From positions 1 through 5,845 of the forward strand of contig JALOPK010000220.1 in NCBI GenBank assembly GCA_025453925.1: a DNA stretch of 5,845 bases, read 5' to 3'. The position numbers and the translations under genes are program-made. Positions 1-4,561 of the stretch are shown here, in pieces. Each line of letters starts with the position of its first letter. The stretch's first letter is position 1. This stretch comes from Candidatus Eiseniibacteriota bacterium. GTDB lineage: Bacteria > JAFGKV01. The notes beneath the pieces are model-generated. The model was not told the origin of the DNA. It saw only the letters and a program-made list of their open reading frames with translations, and searched no databases.

Positions 1-30
1 GAGGCCAGGGCAAATTCCGGGGAGCTGCAG

Positions 31-67
31 GTTGGATGTTCAGCGCTGATCGCTTGATGTTCGACGC
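31..67. repeat. TTCGAYGTT-type repeat remnant
   Basis: GTTGGATGTTCA and CTTGATGTTCGACG separated by about a dozen bases, the same vocabulary as the block at 2967-3038. Includes the small palindrome TCAGCGCTGA (40-49). Diverged, and not tandem over a long distance. Confidence 0.5.
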
Positions 68-115
68 CGGGCCTCCGCGGTTCTTCCTCTCGTCGCGACC
101 CTCGTTTCGTCGGGC

Positions 116-151
116 ATATAGGACATGTCCAATATAGGACGCGTCCTATAT
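116..151. promoter_or_regulatory. Tandem 20-bp palindromes, TATAGGAC-type
   Basis: 132-151 is a perfect 20-bp palindrome (ATATAGGACGCGTCCTATAT). 116-135 is the same palindrome with ATGT at its centre and one mismatched pair. They overlap by 4 bp with a 16-bp period. The AT-rich ends stand out in GC-rich DNA. It could be a binding site for a dimeric regulator of the gene to the left of the window, a cruciform or RNA hairpin, or a member of the dispersed TATAGGAC repeats I recall from Planctomycetota-like genomes. It lies 122 nt past the radical SAM stop and lacks a following T-run, so a simple terminator is less likely. Confidence 0.6.
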
Positions 152-273
152 CAATCGCGGCCCGCTCACCCTCGCCAAACCTTTCTCGCCCTCCGGCATT
201 GCCTTTGAACCTGCGGGACAGCCGTTTGAGGTTGGAGGCTCGGTACGGAAGGTTGGACGTTTGCAGGATGCCC

Positions 274-1368
274 TCAGCTCCATACCCCGGGGATGGTCCG
301 GCCACACGAGGGGCAGGCGCCGCCCTTGAGGGTGTTGGACAGAATCGTAAAGCCCATCCGGCGTATCAGCGTAGCTCCACATCCCGGGCAGGACGTGTCC
401 TCGTACCCCAGACCGGGAACATTGCCCAAATAGACGAAGTGGAGTCCGGTTTCCTTGGCAACCCGGTAACACCGTTCCAGCGTGGATACCGGTGTGCGCG
501 GCAGATTGGTGATCCTATAGGTGGGATGGAACTGGGAGAAATGCACGGGCACCTCGGGGCCCAGCTCGCGCACCACCCATTGGCTGAGCGCCCGGATCTC
601 TCCCTCCGCATCATTCTGACCGGGCAGAATCAGGTCCACGATCTCCAGCCATGTGCCCTGCTCCTTGATCCACCGCAATGCATCCAGCACGGGCTGCAGA
701 GTCCCCGCGCACAGCTCCCGGTAGAACGTGTCGGTGAATGCTTTCAGATCAACCTTGACGGCGTCGAGCCGGGGGAGCAGTTCCATCAACGGCTCCTTGA
801 GGATGTAGCCGTTGGAGATCATGACCGACCGCAGGCCCCTCGTCCGCCCTTCGATGGCGGAATCCAGCATGTACTCGTAGAAGATGACCGGCTCGGAATA
901 CGTGTAGGCAATGCTGGCACATGATCGGTCTTTCGCAGTCGCAGCAACGGCGGCGGGAAGGAGATCCGCGCTCTTCACCTGCTCCGGACGGAACTGAGAG
1001 ATATCCCAGTTCTGGCAGAACTTGCACTCCATGTTGCAGCCGGTGGTGGCGATGGAAAAAGCGGTGGTTGCGGGCAGGAAGTGAAAGAGCGGCTTCTTCT
1101 CGATAGGATCGACATGCGCCGCCACGGCTCGCCCGTACACCAGCGTGGAATAGACGCCTTCGACGTTTTCACGAACGCCGCAGTACCCGCGTTCTCGGTC
1201 CGCAACCTCGCAGGCACGGGGGCACAGCGTGCAGGCGATCCGCTTGTCCTCCAGAGGCTTCCAGTACTTCGCCCGCCGGGTGAACTGGGCGTCAGTGTCA
1301 TCTCCCGTGCCCAAGAGCGGAACCGCTCCAAAGCCCGCCAGACTCGAGAGGAAGCACCGTCTGTTCAA
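274..1368 (-). CDS. amrS: AmmeMemoRadiSam system radical SAM enzyme, with Tat-like signal
   Basis: 364 residues. The radical SAM 4Fe-4S motif is C111-NME-C115-KF-C118, in the usual phenylalanine-preceded context. Upstream lies the family's N-terminal cysteine group (C46-TL-C49-PRA-C53 ... GY-C63-GVREN), similar to pyruvate-formate-lyase-activase-like proteins. Downstream are AYTYSEPVIFYEY (154-166), ISNGY (184-188), DAVKVDLKAF (202-211), HFSQFHPTYR (276-285) and a C-terminal zinc-ribbon-like pair, CPGC (327-330) and CPSC (352-355). The protein presumably generates the 5'-deoxyadenosyl radical to modify an unknown substrate that also involves the Memo and AMMECR1 partners. Residues 1-20 (MNRRCFLSSL plus a hydrophobic run) fit the Tat consensus RRxFL, unusual for an enzyme that needs cytosolic SAM and reductant. 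The TTG start is chosen because it overlaps the DUF362 stop, has GAGGTGA 4 nt upstream, and the twin-Arg motif follows at once. The next in-frame Met is residue 113, inside the cluster motif. Family assignment is very secure. Confidence 0.96.
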   Translation of the reverse strand: MNRRCFLSSLAGFGAVPLLGTGDDTDAQFTRRAKYWKPLEDKRIACTLCPRACEVADRERGYCGVRENVEGVYSTLVYGRAVAAHVDPIEKKPLFHFLPATTAFSIATTGCNMECKFCQNWDISQFRPEQVKSADLLPAAVAATAKDRSCASIAYTYSEPVIFYEYMLDSAIEGRTRGLRSVMISNGYILKEPLMELLPRLDAVKVDLKAFTDTFYRELCAGTLQPVLDALRWIKEQGTWLEIVDLILPGQNDAEGEIRALSQWVVRELGPEVPVHFSQFHPTYRITNLPRTPVSTLERCYRVAKETGLHFVYLGNVPGLGYEDTSCPGCGATLIRRMGFTILSNTLKGGACPSCGRTIPGVWS

Positions 1369-2333
1369 AGCGTCACCTCGCGCACCTCAATGGCGTCGCG
1401 CCGGTGCTCGCCCACACCCATGCGCCCCGCAGTCTCGATCCAGGAGGGCCGCCTATTGGCCTCGGCCAGCGAGGGAAGCCCTCGGGCTGCGCGCCGGGCC
1501 TCGATCATCTCATGGCCGATGCGATCAGCGGCAACAGGATCGCGGGACACCAGGACCCCATCGAAGTTCCACGCCCAGGCCGGCTTGTACGACGGGCCGC
1601 CGTGACACTGGGCGACTGCTCCATCCAACACCGTCAGGCAGAGTCGTTCGCGCACCGGAGCCAGCATCGCAACCTCTGCGACGTAGGGATCACAGTTGTT
1701 GCCGTGATACTTGTTGGGATTGTGGATGACGCCATACAGGTTCTTCAGTGAACACGAGATGCCGGAGAGGTCGTGGTCCTTGATGACTCCGACACTCACC
1801 AGCGCGTCGGTGTGAAGCAGCGCACTGGACACGAGGCTGCCGACCGCGCCCTGTTCGAACAGCTCCCGGCTGTACCCCACCGCATCGGTCGCGGTGGTTG
1901 CGAACCCCGCCCCTCCTGTGCCGAACCCCGCCCGTGTCAGCTCCCTTCTGCTCCTTTCCCATGCCGTGACCTCGCGCGCCCCGGAGTCACGCAGGAGTGA
2001 GGCCAGAGCCTCCGCGAGTTCCTGGCAGGGCGAGAGCGGCCGTCCCGCCAGGCAGTTGAGCTTGAGGCCGACGGTCCGGCGTCCCGCCAGAGCGTGGGCC
2101 GATGAATCCGGACCAAGCGCCGAGAGCGCGGCAGAGAGCGCGGCTTGATACGCGTCAGCCTTTGCCTTCCCGGTCAGCTCTGAGAGGCCGGGTCGACGAA
2201 CGATGACAACCCGGCTGGGTGGACCGTCCGAGGCGGTCGGTGGCCGCTTCTCGGCCTCTCCCCGGCACGGCGCATTGAACAGCCCGACCGCAGTCGCCGC
2301 GGACAGTGAACGAACGAAGGAGCGACGGTTCAT
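1365..2333 (-). CDS. DUF362 domain protein with Tat signal
   Basis: 322 residues. The N-terminus MNRRSFVRSL followed by a small hydrophobic Ala/Val/Leu run (11-20) is a twin-arginine (Tat) signal, so the mature protein is probably exported folded, perhaps with a cofactor. The body from about residue 40 fits DUF362: VGLKLNCL (88-95), VGVIKDHDLSGISCSLKNLYG (181-201, the family's K-x-H...LKN-x-G core), LTVLDGA (233-239) and VSRDPVAADRIG (262-273). DUF362 proteins are often described as iron-sulphur related. This one shows no C-terminal ferredoxin-type CxxCxxC, only scattered Cys (94, 103, 194, 214, 232, 243), so a bound cluster is not evident. The reaction is unknown. No good Shine-Dalgarno precedes the ATG at 2333; a 9-codon ORF preceded by GAGGG ends across this ATG and could couple translation. 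The stop overlaps the TTG start of the radical SAM gene (TTGA), indicating that the two are produced together. Confidence 0.93.
   Translation of the reverse strand: MNRRSFVRSLSAATAVGLFNAPCRGEAEKRPPTASDGPPSRVVIVRRPGLSELTGKAKADAYQAALSAALSALGPDSSAHALAGRRTVGLKLNCLAGRPLSPCQELAEALASLLRDSGAREVTAWERSRRELTRAGFGTGGAGFATTATDAVGYSRELFEQGAVGSLVSSALLHTDALVSVGVIKDHDLSGISCSLKNLYGVIHNPNKYHGNNCDPYVAEVAMLAPVRERLCLTVLDGAVAQCHGGPSYKPAWAWNFDGVLVSRDPVAADRIGHEMIEARRAARGLPSLAEANRRPSWIETAGRMGVGEHRRDAIEVREVTL
1373..1379 (-). promoter_or_regulatory. Shine-Dalgarno of the radical SAM gene
   Basis: GAGGTGA on the minus strand ends 4 nt before the TTG at 1368-1366. It lies inside the last codons of the DUF362 gene. It decides the start: without it the non-ATG codon and the twin-arginine N-terminus would be doubtful. 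Confidence 0.65.
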
Positions 2334-2359
2334 GAGGGAATCCCGGGCCTGAAGACCAT
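2330..2359 (-). CDS. Possible 9-codon leader ORF coupled to DUF362
   Basis: Reads MVFRPGIPS then TGA on the minus strand. The stop TGA (2332-2330) overlaps the DUF362 ATG (2333-2331) as ATGA. A GAGGG supplied by the end of the 40-bp palindromic repeat lies about 8 nt before the leader ATG, whereas the DUF362 ATG has no recognisable Shine-Dalgarno of its own. It could therefore deliver ribosomes to DUF362. Such short ORFs are common by chance, and nothing in the peptide suggests a function. Confidence 0.25.
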   Translation of the reverse strand: MVFRPGIPS

Positions 2360-2363
2360 CTGC

Positions 2364-2403
2364 GCGCCCTCACCCTCGCCCTCTCCCGCGAGGAGAGGGG
2401 ATG
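2364..2403. repeat. 40-bp palindromic repeat, copy upstream of DUF362
   Basis: Identical over 40 bp to 2853-2892 and in direct orientation, with repeat starts 489 bp apart. The hairpin CCCTCTCC/GGAGAGGG spans 2379-2399. It lies about 30 bp before the DUF362 start. The complete identity of two noncoding copies implies recent duplication, gene conversion or insertion. Recombination between them would remove the DUF559 gene and leave one copy. Confidence 0.9.
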
Positions 2404-2430
2404 TGTGTACGGCCCAGGATCGGCACGGGC

Positions 2431-2460
2431 AGAAAAGCCCCTTCTCCCCTCGGGAGAAGG
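2431..2460 (-). terminator. Terminator-like hairpin after the DUF559 gene
   Basis: On the minus strand the 9-bp stem of the inverted repeat copy is followed by GGC and then TTTTCT. It begins about 27 nt after the DUF559 stop. The short, interrupted T-run makes it a weak intrinsic terminator at best. If active it would separate transcription of the Memo-AMMECR1 half from the DUF362/radical SAM half. Confidence 0.35.
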
Positions 2461-2474
2461 TTGGGTTGAGGGGG
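2437..2474. repeat. Diverged, inverted copy of the palindromic repeat, after the DUF559 stop
   Basis: Same architecture in opposite orientation: hairpin CCTTCTCCC-ctc-GGGAGAAGG (2440-2460, 9-bp perfect stem, 3-nt loop), then TTGGGTTGAGGG, the mirror of the CCCTCACCCTCG head. It starts 12 nt beyond the DUF559 stop. Together with 2853-2892 it forms inverted flanks around the DUF559 gene. Its sequence differs from the two 40-bp copies, but the stem changes are compensatory (CCTTCT/AGAAGG versus CCCTCT/AGAGGG). Confidence 0.8.
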
Positions 2475-2486
2475 CCAGCAGTGACG

Positions 2487-2849
2487 CTACTCATGGGAAC
2501 GAGCCGCAACCCGGATGGTTTCCAACACGCTATCGGCTCTCAGGAGAACATCATTGTCCCAGAATCGCAGGATGCGAAAGCCTTGCGCCGTCATCCATTC
2601 GTCACGCGTTTCGTCAGCTCGACTGCCCGTATGCTGGCTTCCATCGACTTCCACAACCAAGCGCGCCTCTTGGCAGAAGAAGTCTGCAGTGTAGGGTCCA
2701 ATGGGACACTGTCTCCGGAACTTCAACCCGGCGGCGAGTTGTCTTCCCCGCAAACGACGCCAGAGCGCCCGCTCGGCGTCAGTGCTCCGCCGCCGTAATG
2801 AACGAGCCCGTCCGGTTCGGCTTCTGCGTGTGCTGATCGGGGTGCTCAC
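2487..2849 (-). CDS. DUF559 domain protein (small PD-(D/E)XK/Vsr-like endonuclease family)
   Basis: 120 residues, which is full length for a stand-alone DUF559 protein. Family motifs in order: TDAERALWRRLRGRQL (23-38), GLKFRRQCPIGPYTADFFC (41-59), EARLVVEVDGSQH (61-73), GFRILRFWDNDVL (90-102). The ADFFC and VVEVDG segments hold the acidic residues expected of a Vsr/PD-(D/E)XK-like nuclease fold. No member function is firmly established to my knowledge, so DNA cleavage here is inference. The N-terminus is strongly basic (many Arg in 8-21), consistent with nucleic-acid binding. The start is GTG at 2849; an in-frame stop at 2861-2859 rules out anything further upstream. A TGAGGG with SD-like spacing lies inside the flanking 40-bp repeat. 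The gene is bracketed by palindromic repeats (2853-2892 before the start, 2437-2474 after the stop) and interrupts an otherwise overlapping operon. This suggests it arrived as a small cassette. It has no obvious functional link to its neighbours. Confidence 0.88.
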   Translation of the reverse strand: MSTPISTRRSRTGRARSLRRRSTDAERALWRRLRGRQLAAGLKFRRQCPIGPYTADFFCQEARLVVEVDGSQHTGSRADETRDEWMTAQGFRILRFWDNDVLLRADSVLETIRVAARSHE

Positions 2850-2852
2850 CGT

Positions 2853-2892
2853 GCGCCCTCACCCTCGCCCTCTCCCGCGAGGAGAGGGGATG
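2853..2892. repeat. 40-bp palindromic repeat, copy upstream of the DUF559 start
   Basis: Perfect 40-bp identity with 2364-2403, same orientation. Built as a CCCTCACCCTCG head followed by a hairpin CCCTCTCC-cgcga-GGAGAGGG (2868-2888, 8-bp stem, 5-nt loop). It ends 3 nt before the DUF559 GTG and, read on the minus strand, provides its in-frame stop and a TGAGGG that can act as Shine-Dalgarno. The form is REP-like: a short palindrome with a conserved one-sided head. Confidence 0.9.
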
Positions 2893-2966
2893 CCACGCGC
2901 CAATTGCCGCCCAGTCCTTCGCGCTCCGTCATCTGCGTCAACCTGCGCTGTTGCCTGCCGGATTCT

Positions 2967-3038
2967 GGACGTTCGACGGTCGATGTTCGACGTTCCCCAC
3001 CTTCATCTTCCCTCTTTCGACGTTTGATGTTGGACGGT
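2967..3038. repeat. TTCGAYGTT-type short interspersed repeat block
   Basis: Degenerate tandem units such as GGACGTTCGACGGTCGATGT, TTCGACGTTCC and TTTCGACGTTTGATGTTGGA. Read on the minus strand it gives the low-complexity phrases RPTSNVE and HRPSNVQ. I recall such phrases being widespread as spurious ORFs in Planctomycetota, Verrucomicrobiota and Lentisphaerota genomes. It lies 17 nt beyond the Memo-AMMECR1 stop. Function unknown. Confidence 0.7.
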
Positions 3039-3055
3039 CTCGAGCCTGGCGTGAT

Positions 3056-4561
3056 CTACTTCTTCTCCTCCTCGCTGAGCAGTTCGTCCCCAAACACGAT
3101 GGACTCGAACTTCTCCAGTGTCGCCCGCTTCCACGCGTGGCGATCGAGGCCGGCCTTGCCACCCAGATGTTCCAGGTAGGCCGTGAGATCCCATCCCTGT
3201 TCCACCGGGACTTCGGGGAGGAACACCCCGCGCCGTCCCTGGGCTGAGAGCACCAATCCGTGGCGTCCGACGATGATCTCGCTGACATCCTTCACGGGCT
3301 CCAGCGGCGTCAGCACGCTGATCTTGAACGACAGCCCGGAATACTCCGCCTTCTCCACCGGATTGAACCGGGGATCCCGGAACGCCGCCGAGAACGCATT
3401 GTCCGCCACGGCCTCGGCCAGAGGCTTGAGTCCCTCGATATACCCGATGCACCCCCGCAGATCCCCGTCGGCAAACAGCGTGACGAACACTCCGGCCGAA
3501 CGCGACACCGCGGGGCTCATCCGGCCCTTCCACTCCTCGAGATCGGGCCCCGGCAGCCCGCTCACTCGCCTCGTCACCACCTCCCGGGCGAGCAGGACCA
3601 ATTCCCTCCGATCGCTCTCGGGAAGGGAGAACCCTCGCTCCGGCATGACGGAAACCTCCTCGGAATCGGTAGAGAAACTGATTGCCAGGTAGCTGACCGA
3701 ACTCTCGGTGGTCGGCATGGCATCGAGGGAGGTGCTGGCGTGGATGAGCTCACCCCGGCTGCCCTCCGGGAGCATCTCCAGCGCCACTGCGATCGGCCCT
3801 CTTCCGCATATGGTGTCCTTGGTGCGCGCAACGTACGAATCGAAGCCGTCGGCATCACGGCCGCAAATCAGGTCGGCGGCCTCATGGTTCATGGCCGAAA
3901 GTCGCTGCCGAAGGTCGGCCACCGAACCGGCGGTGAACGGGACGTAGTCAAAGCGCTCACCATAGTGGGTGAAGTCGCTGCTGACGACCACGAGGGTTTG
4001 ATCATCCAGGTGGCGGGCCAGGAGCCGCGCCAACGCCCTGCGGTTCTCCGGCGACACGTCGCCGATCAAGACCGGCACCAAAGTGAACTCATCCAGGATT
4101 ACCTGCAGGAACGGCAGGTGGATTTCGATGGCATGCTCGCTCGCCTCTGCCGCGCGGTTCTCTTTCACCAGCGGATCCTTGAGCAGCGACTCGCACGCGG
4201 CGCGATCAACCGGCACGGTGCCCAGCGGCGTCTGATAGGCATCGAACGGGCCGACTGCCGCCCCTCGAACCCAGGCGCGGTGGCTCGGGGAGAGCACCAT
4301 CACTCGGCGGAATCGCTCCTTTGGAACTCTGGCGTAGCCGAACGCGGCCGTACGGGCAGAGTACTGATACCCCGCGTGGGGGACGATGAGCGTGGTAAGG
4401 GCGGGGTCCGGCTGCTGCGCGGCCTCGCGGAGATATGATTCGACCGTGGCGCGCAGTTCGTCCGCTCGACCCGGATACCATGACCCGGCGAGCACCGACG
4501 TGCGCACCTCCCCCGATCCACTGTGACAGCTGAGGAAGAGCAGCATGATCGCAACCCTCAT
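3056..4561 (-). CDS. amrB/amrA: Memo-AMMECR1 fusion protein (AmmeMemoRadiSam system proteins B and A in one chain)
   Basis: 501 residues with two domains. Residues about 20-297 are a Memo (protein B) domain, from VLAGSWYPG (23-31) to SVSYLAISF (288-296). They keep the family's metal-site residues: His62 (VPHAGY), His94 (SPSHR), Asp196 and His199 (SSDFTHYG), and Cys252 (TICGRGPI). These match the H/H/D/H/C set known from human MEMO1, a relative of LigB-type non-haem-iron dioxygenases. Residues about 312-490 are an AMMECR1 (protein A) domain with the signature LRGCIG (368-373), FRDPRFNPV (394-402) and the GVFLPEVPVEQGWD stretch (445-458). The biochemical reaction of this pair is not known. Memo proteins usually start near the AGSxYP motif; here about 20 extra residues precede it, with a short hydrophobic run ending FLSC (9-12), so a lipoprotein or membrane-targeted form is possible. 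The ATG overlaps the gpmI stop (ATGA), and AGGGA lies 8 nt upstream. I see no closer upstream in-frame start. Domain assignment is secure; localisation is uncertain. Confidence 0.95.
   Translation of the reverse strand: MRVAIMLLFLSCHSGSGEVRTSVLAGSWYPGRADELRATVESYLREAAQQPDPALTTLIVPHAGYQYSARTAAFGYARVPKERFRRVMVLSPSHRAWVRGAAVGPFDAYQTPLGTVPVDRAACESLLKDPLVKENRAAEASEHAIEIHLPFLQVILDEFTLVPVLIGDVSPENRRALARLLARHLDDQTLVVVSSDFTHYGERFDYVPFTAGSVADLRQRLSAMNHEAADLICGRDADGFDSYVARTKDTICGRGPIAVALEMLPEGSRGELIHASTSLDAMPTTESSVSYLAISFSTDSEEVSVMPERGFSLPESDRRELVLLAREVVTRRVSGLPGPDLEEWKGRMSPAVSRSAGVFVTLFADGDLRGCIGYIEGLKPLAEAVADNAFSAAFRDPRFNPVEKAEYSGLSFKISVLTPLEPVKDVSEIIVGRHGLVLSAQGRRGVFLPEVPVEQGWDLTAYLEHLGGKAGLDRHAWKRATLEKFESIVFGDELLSEEEKK

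Larger units (their letters stand above)
1..273. other. Noncoding region downstream of the radical SAM gene
   Basis: No credible gene is seen. It holds the TTCGAYGTT remnant, the tandem palindrome, and a second diverged repeat-like stretch at about 226-265 (GTTTGAGGTTGGAGG and GGAAGGTTGGACGTTTGC). No clear intrinsic terminator follows the radical SAM gene. Short frames on both strands here carry no recognisable protein features. Confidence 0.6.
2850..3055. other. Intergenic region between the Memo-AMMECR1 and DUF559 genes
   Basis: Contains the 40-bp palindromic repeat, a stretch at about 2925-2960 (CATCTGCGTCAACCTGCGCT core) that I recognise only loosely as recurrent intergenic sequence in PVC-type genomes, and the TTCGAYGTT repeat block. 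No gene or convincing promoter is visible. Short plus-strand frames here look like chance. Confidence 0.6.

Noticed and set aside
121-130. GGACATGTCC resembles a known eukaryotic (p53-type) half-site
   Set aside because: The genome is bacterial. The match follows simply from the palindrome.
165-176. CTCACCCTCGCC resembling the head of the 40-bp palindromic repeat
   Set aside because: A 12-nt match without the hairpin half. Could be an eroded copy, but too short to call.
199-924. Plus-strand open frame of 241 codons
   Set aside because: Almost entirely antisense to the radical SAM gene, with no recognisable domain. Treated as a shadow.
2379-2399. The repeat hairpin upstream of DUF362 as an intrinsic terminator
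   Set aside because: On the minus strand the 8-bp stem is followed by GC-rich sequence with no T-run.
2364-2892. CRISPR-like arrangement of the repeats
   Set aside because: Only two identical copies 489 bp apart plus one inverted, diverged copy, with a gene between them. There is no regular spacer length.
3260-4438. Long plus-strand open frame of 392 codons
   Set aside because: It lies wholly antisense to the Memo-AMMECR1 gene, whose domains are unmistakable. The translation shows no family motifs, and long antisense frames are expected in GC-rich coding DNA.
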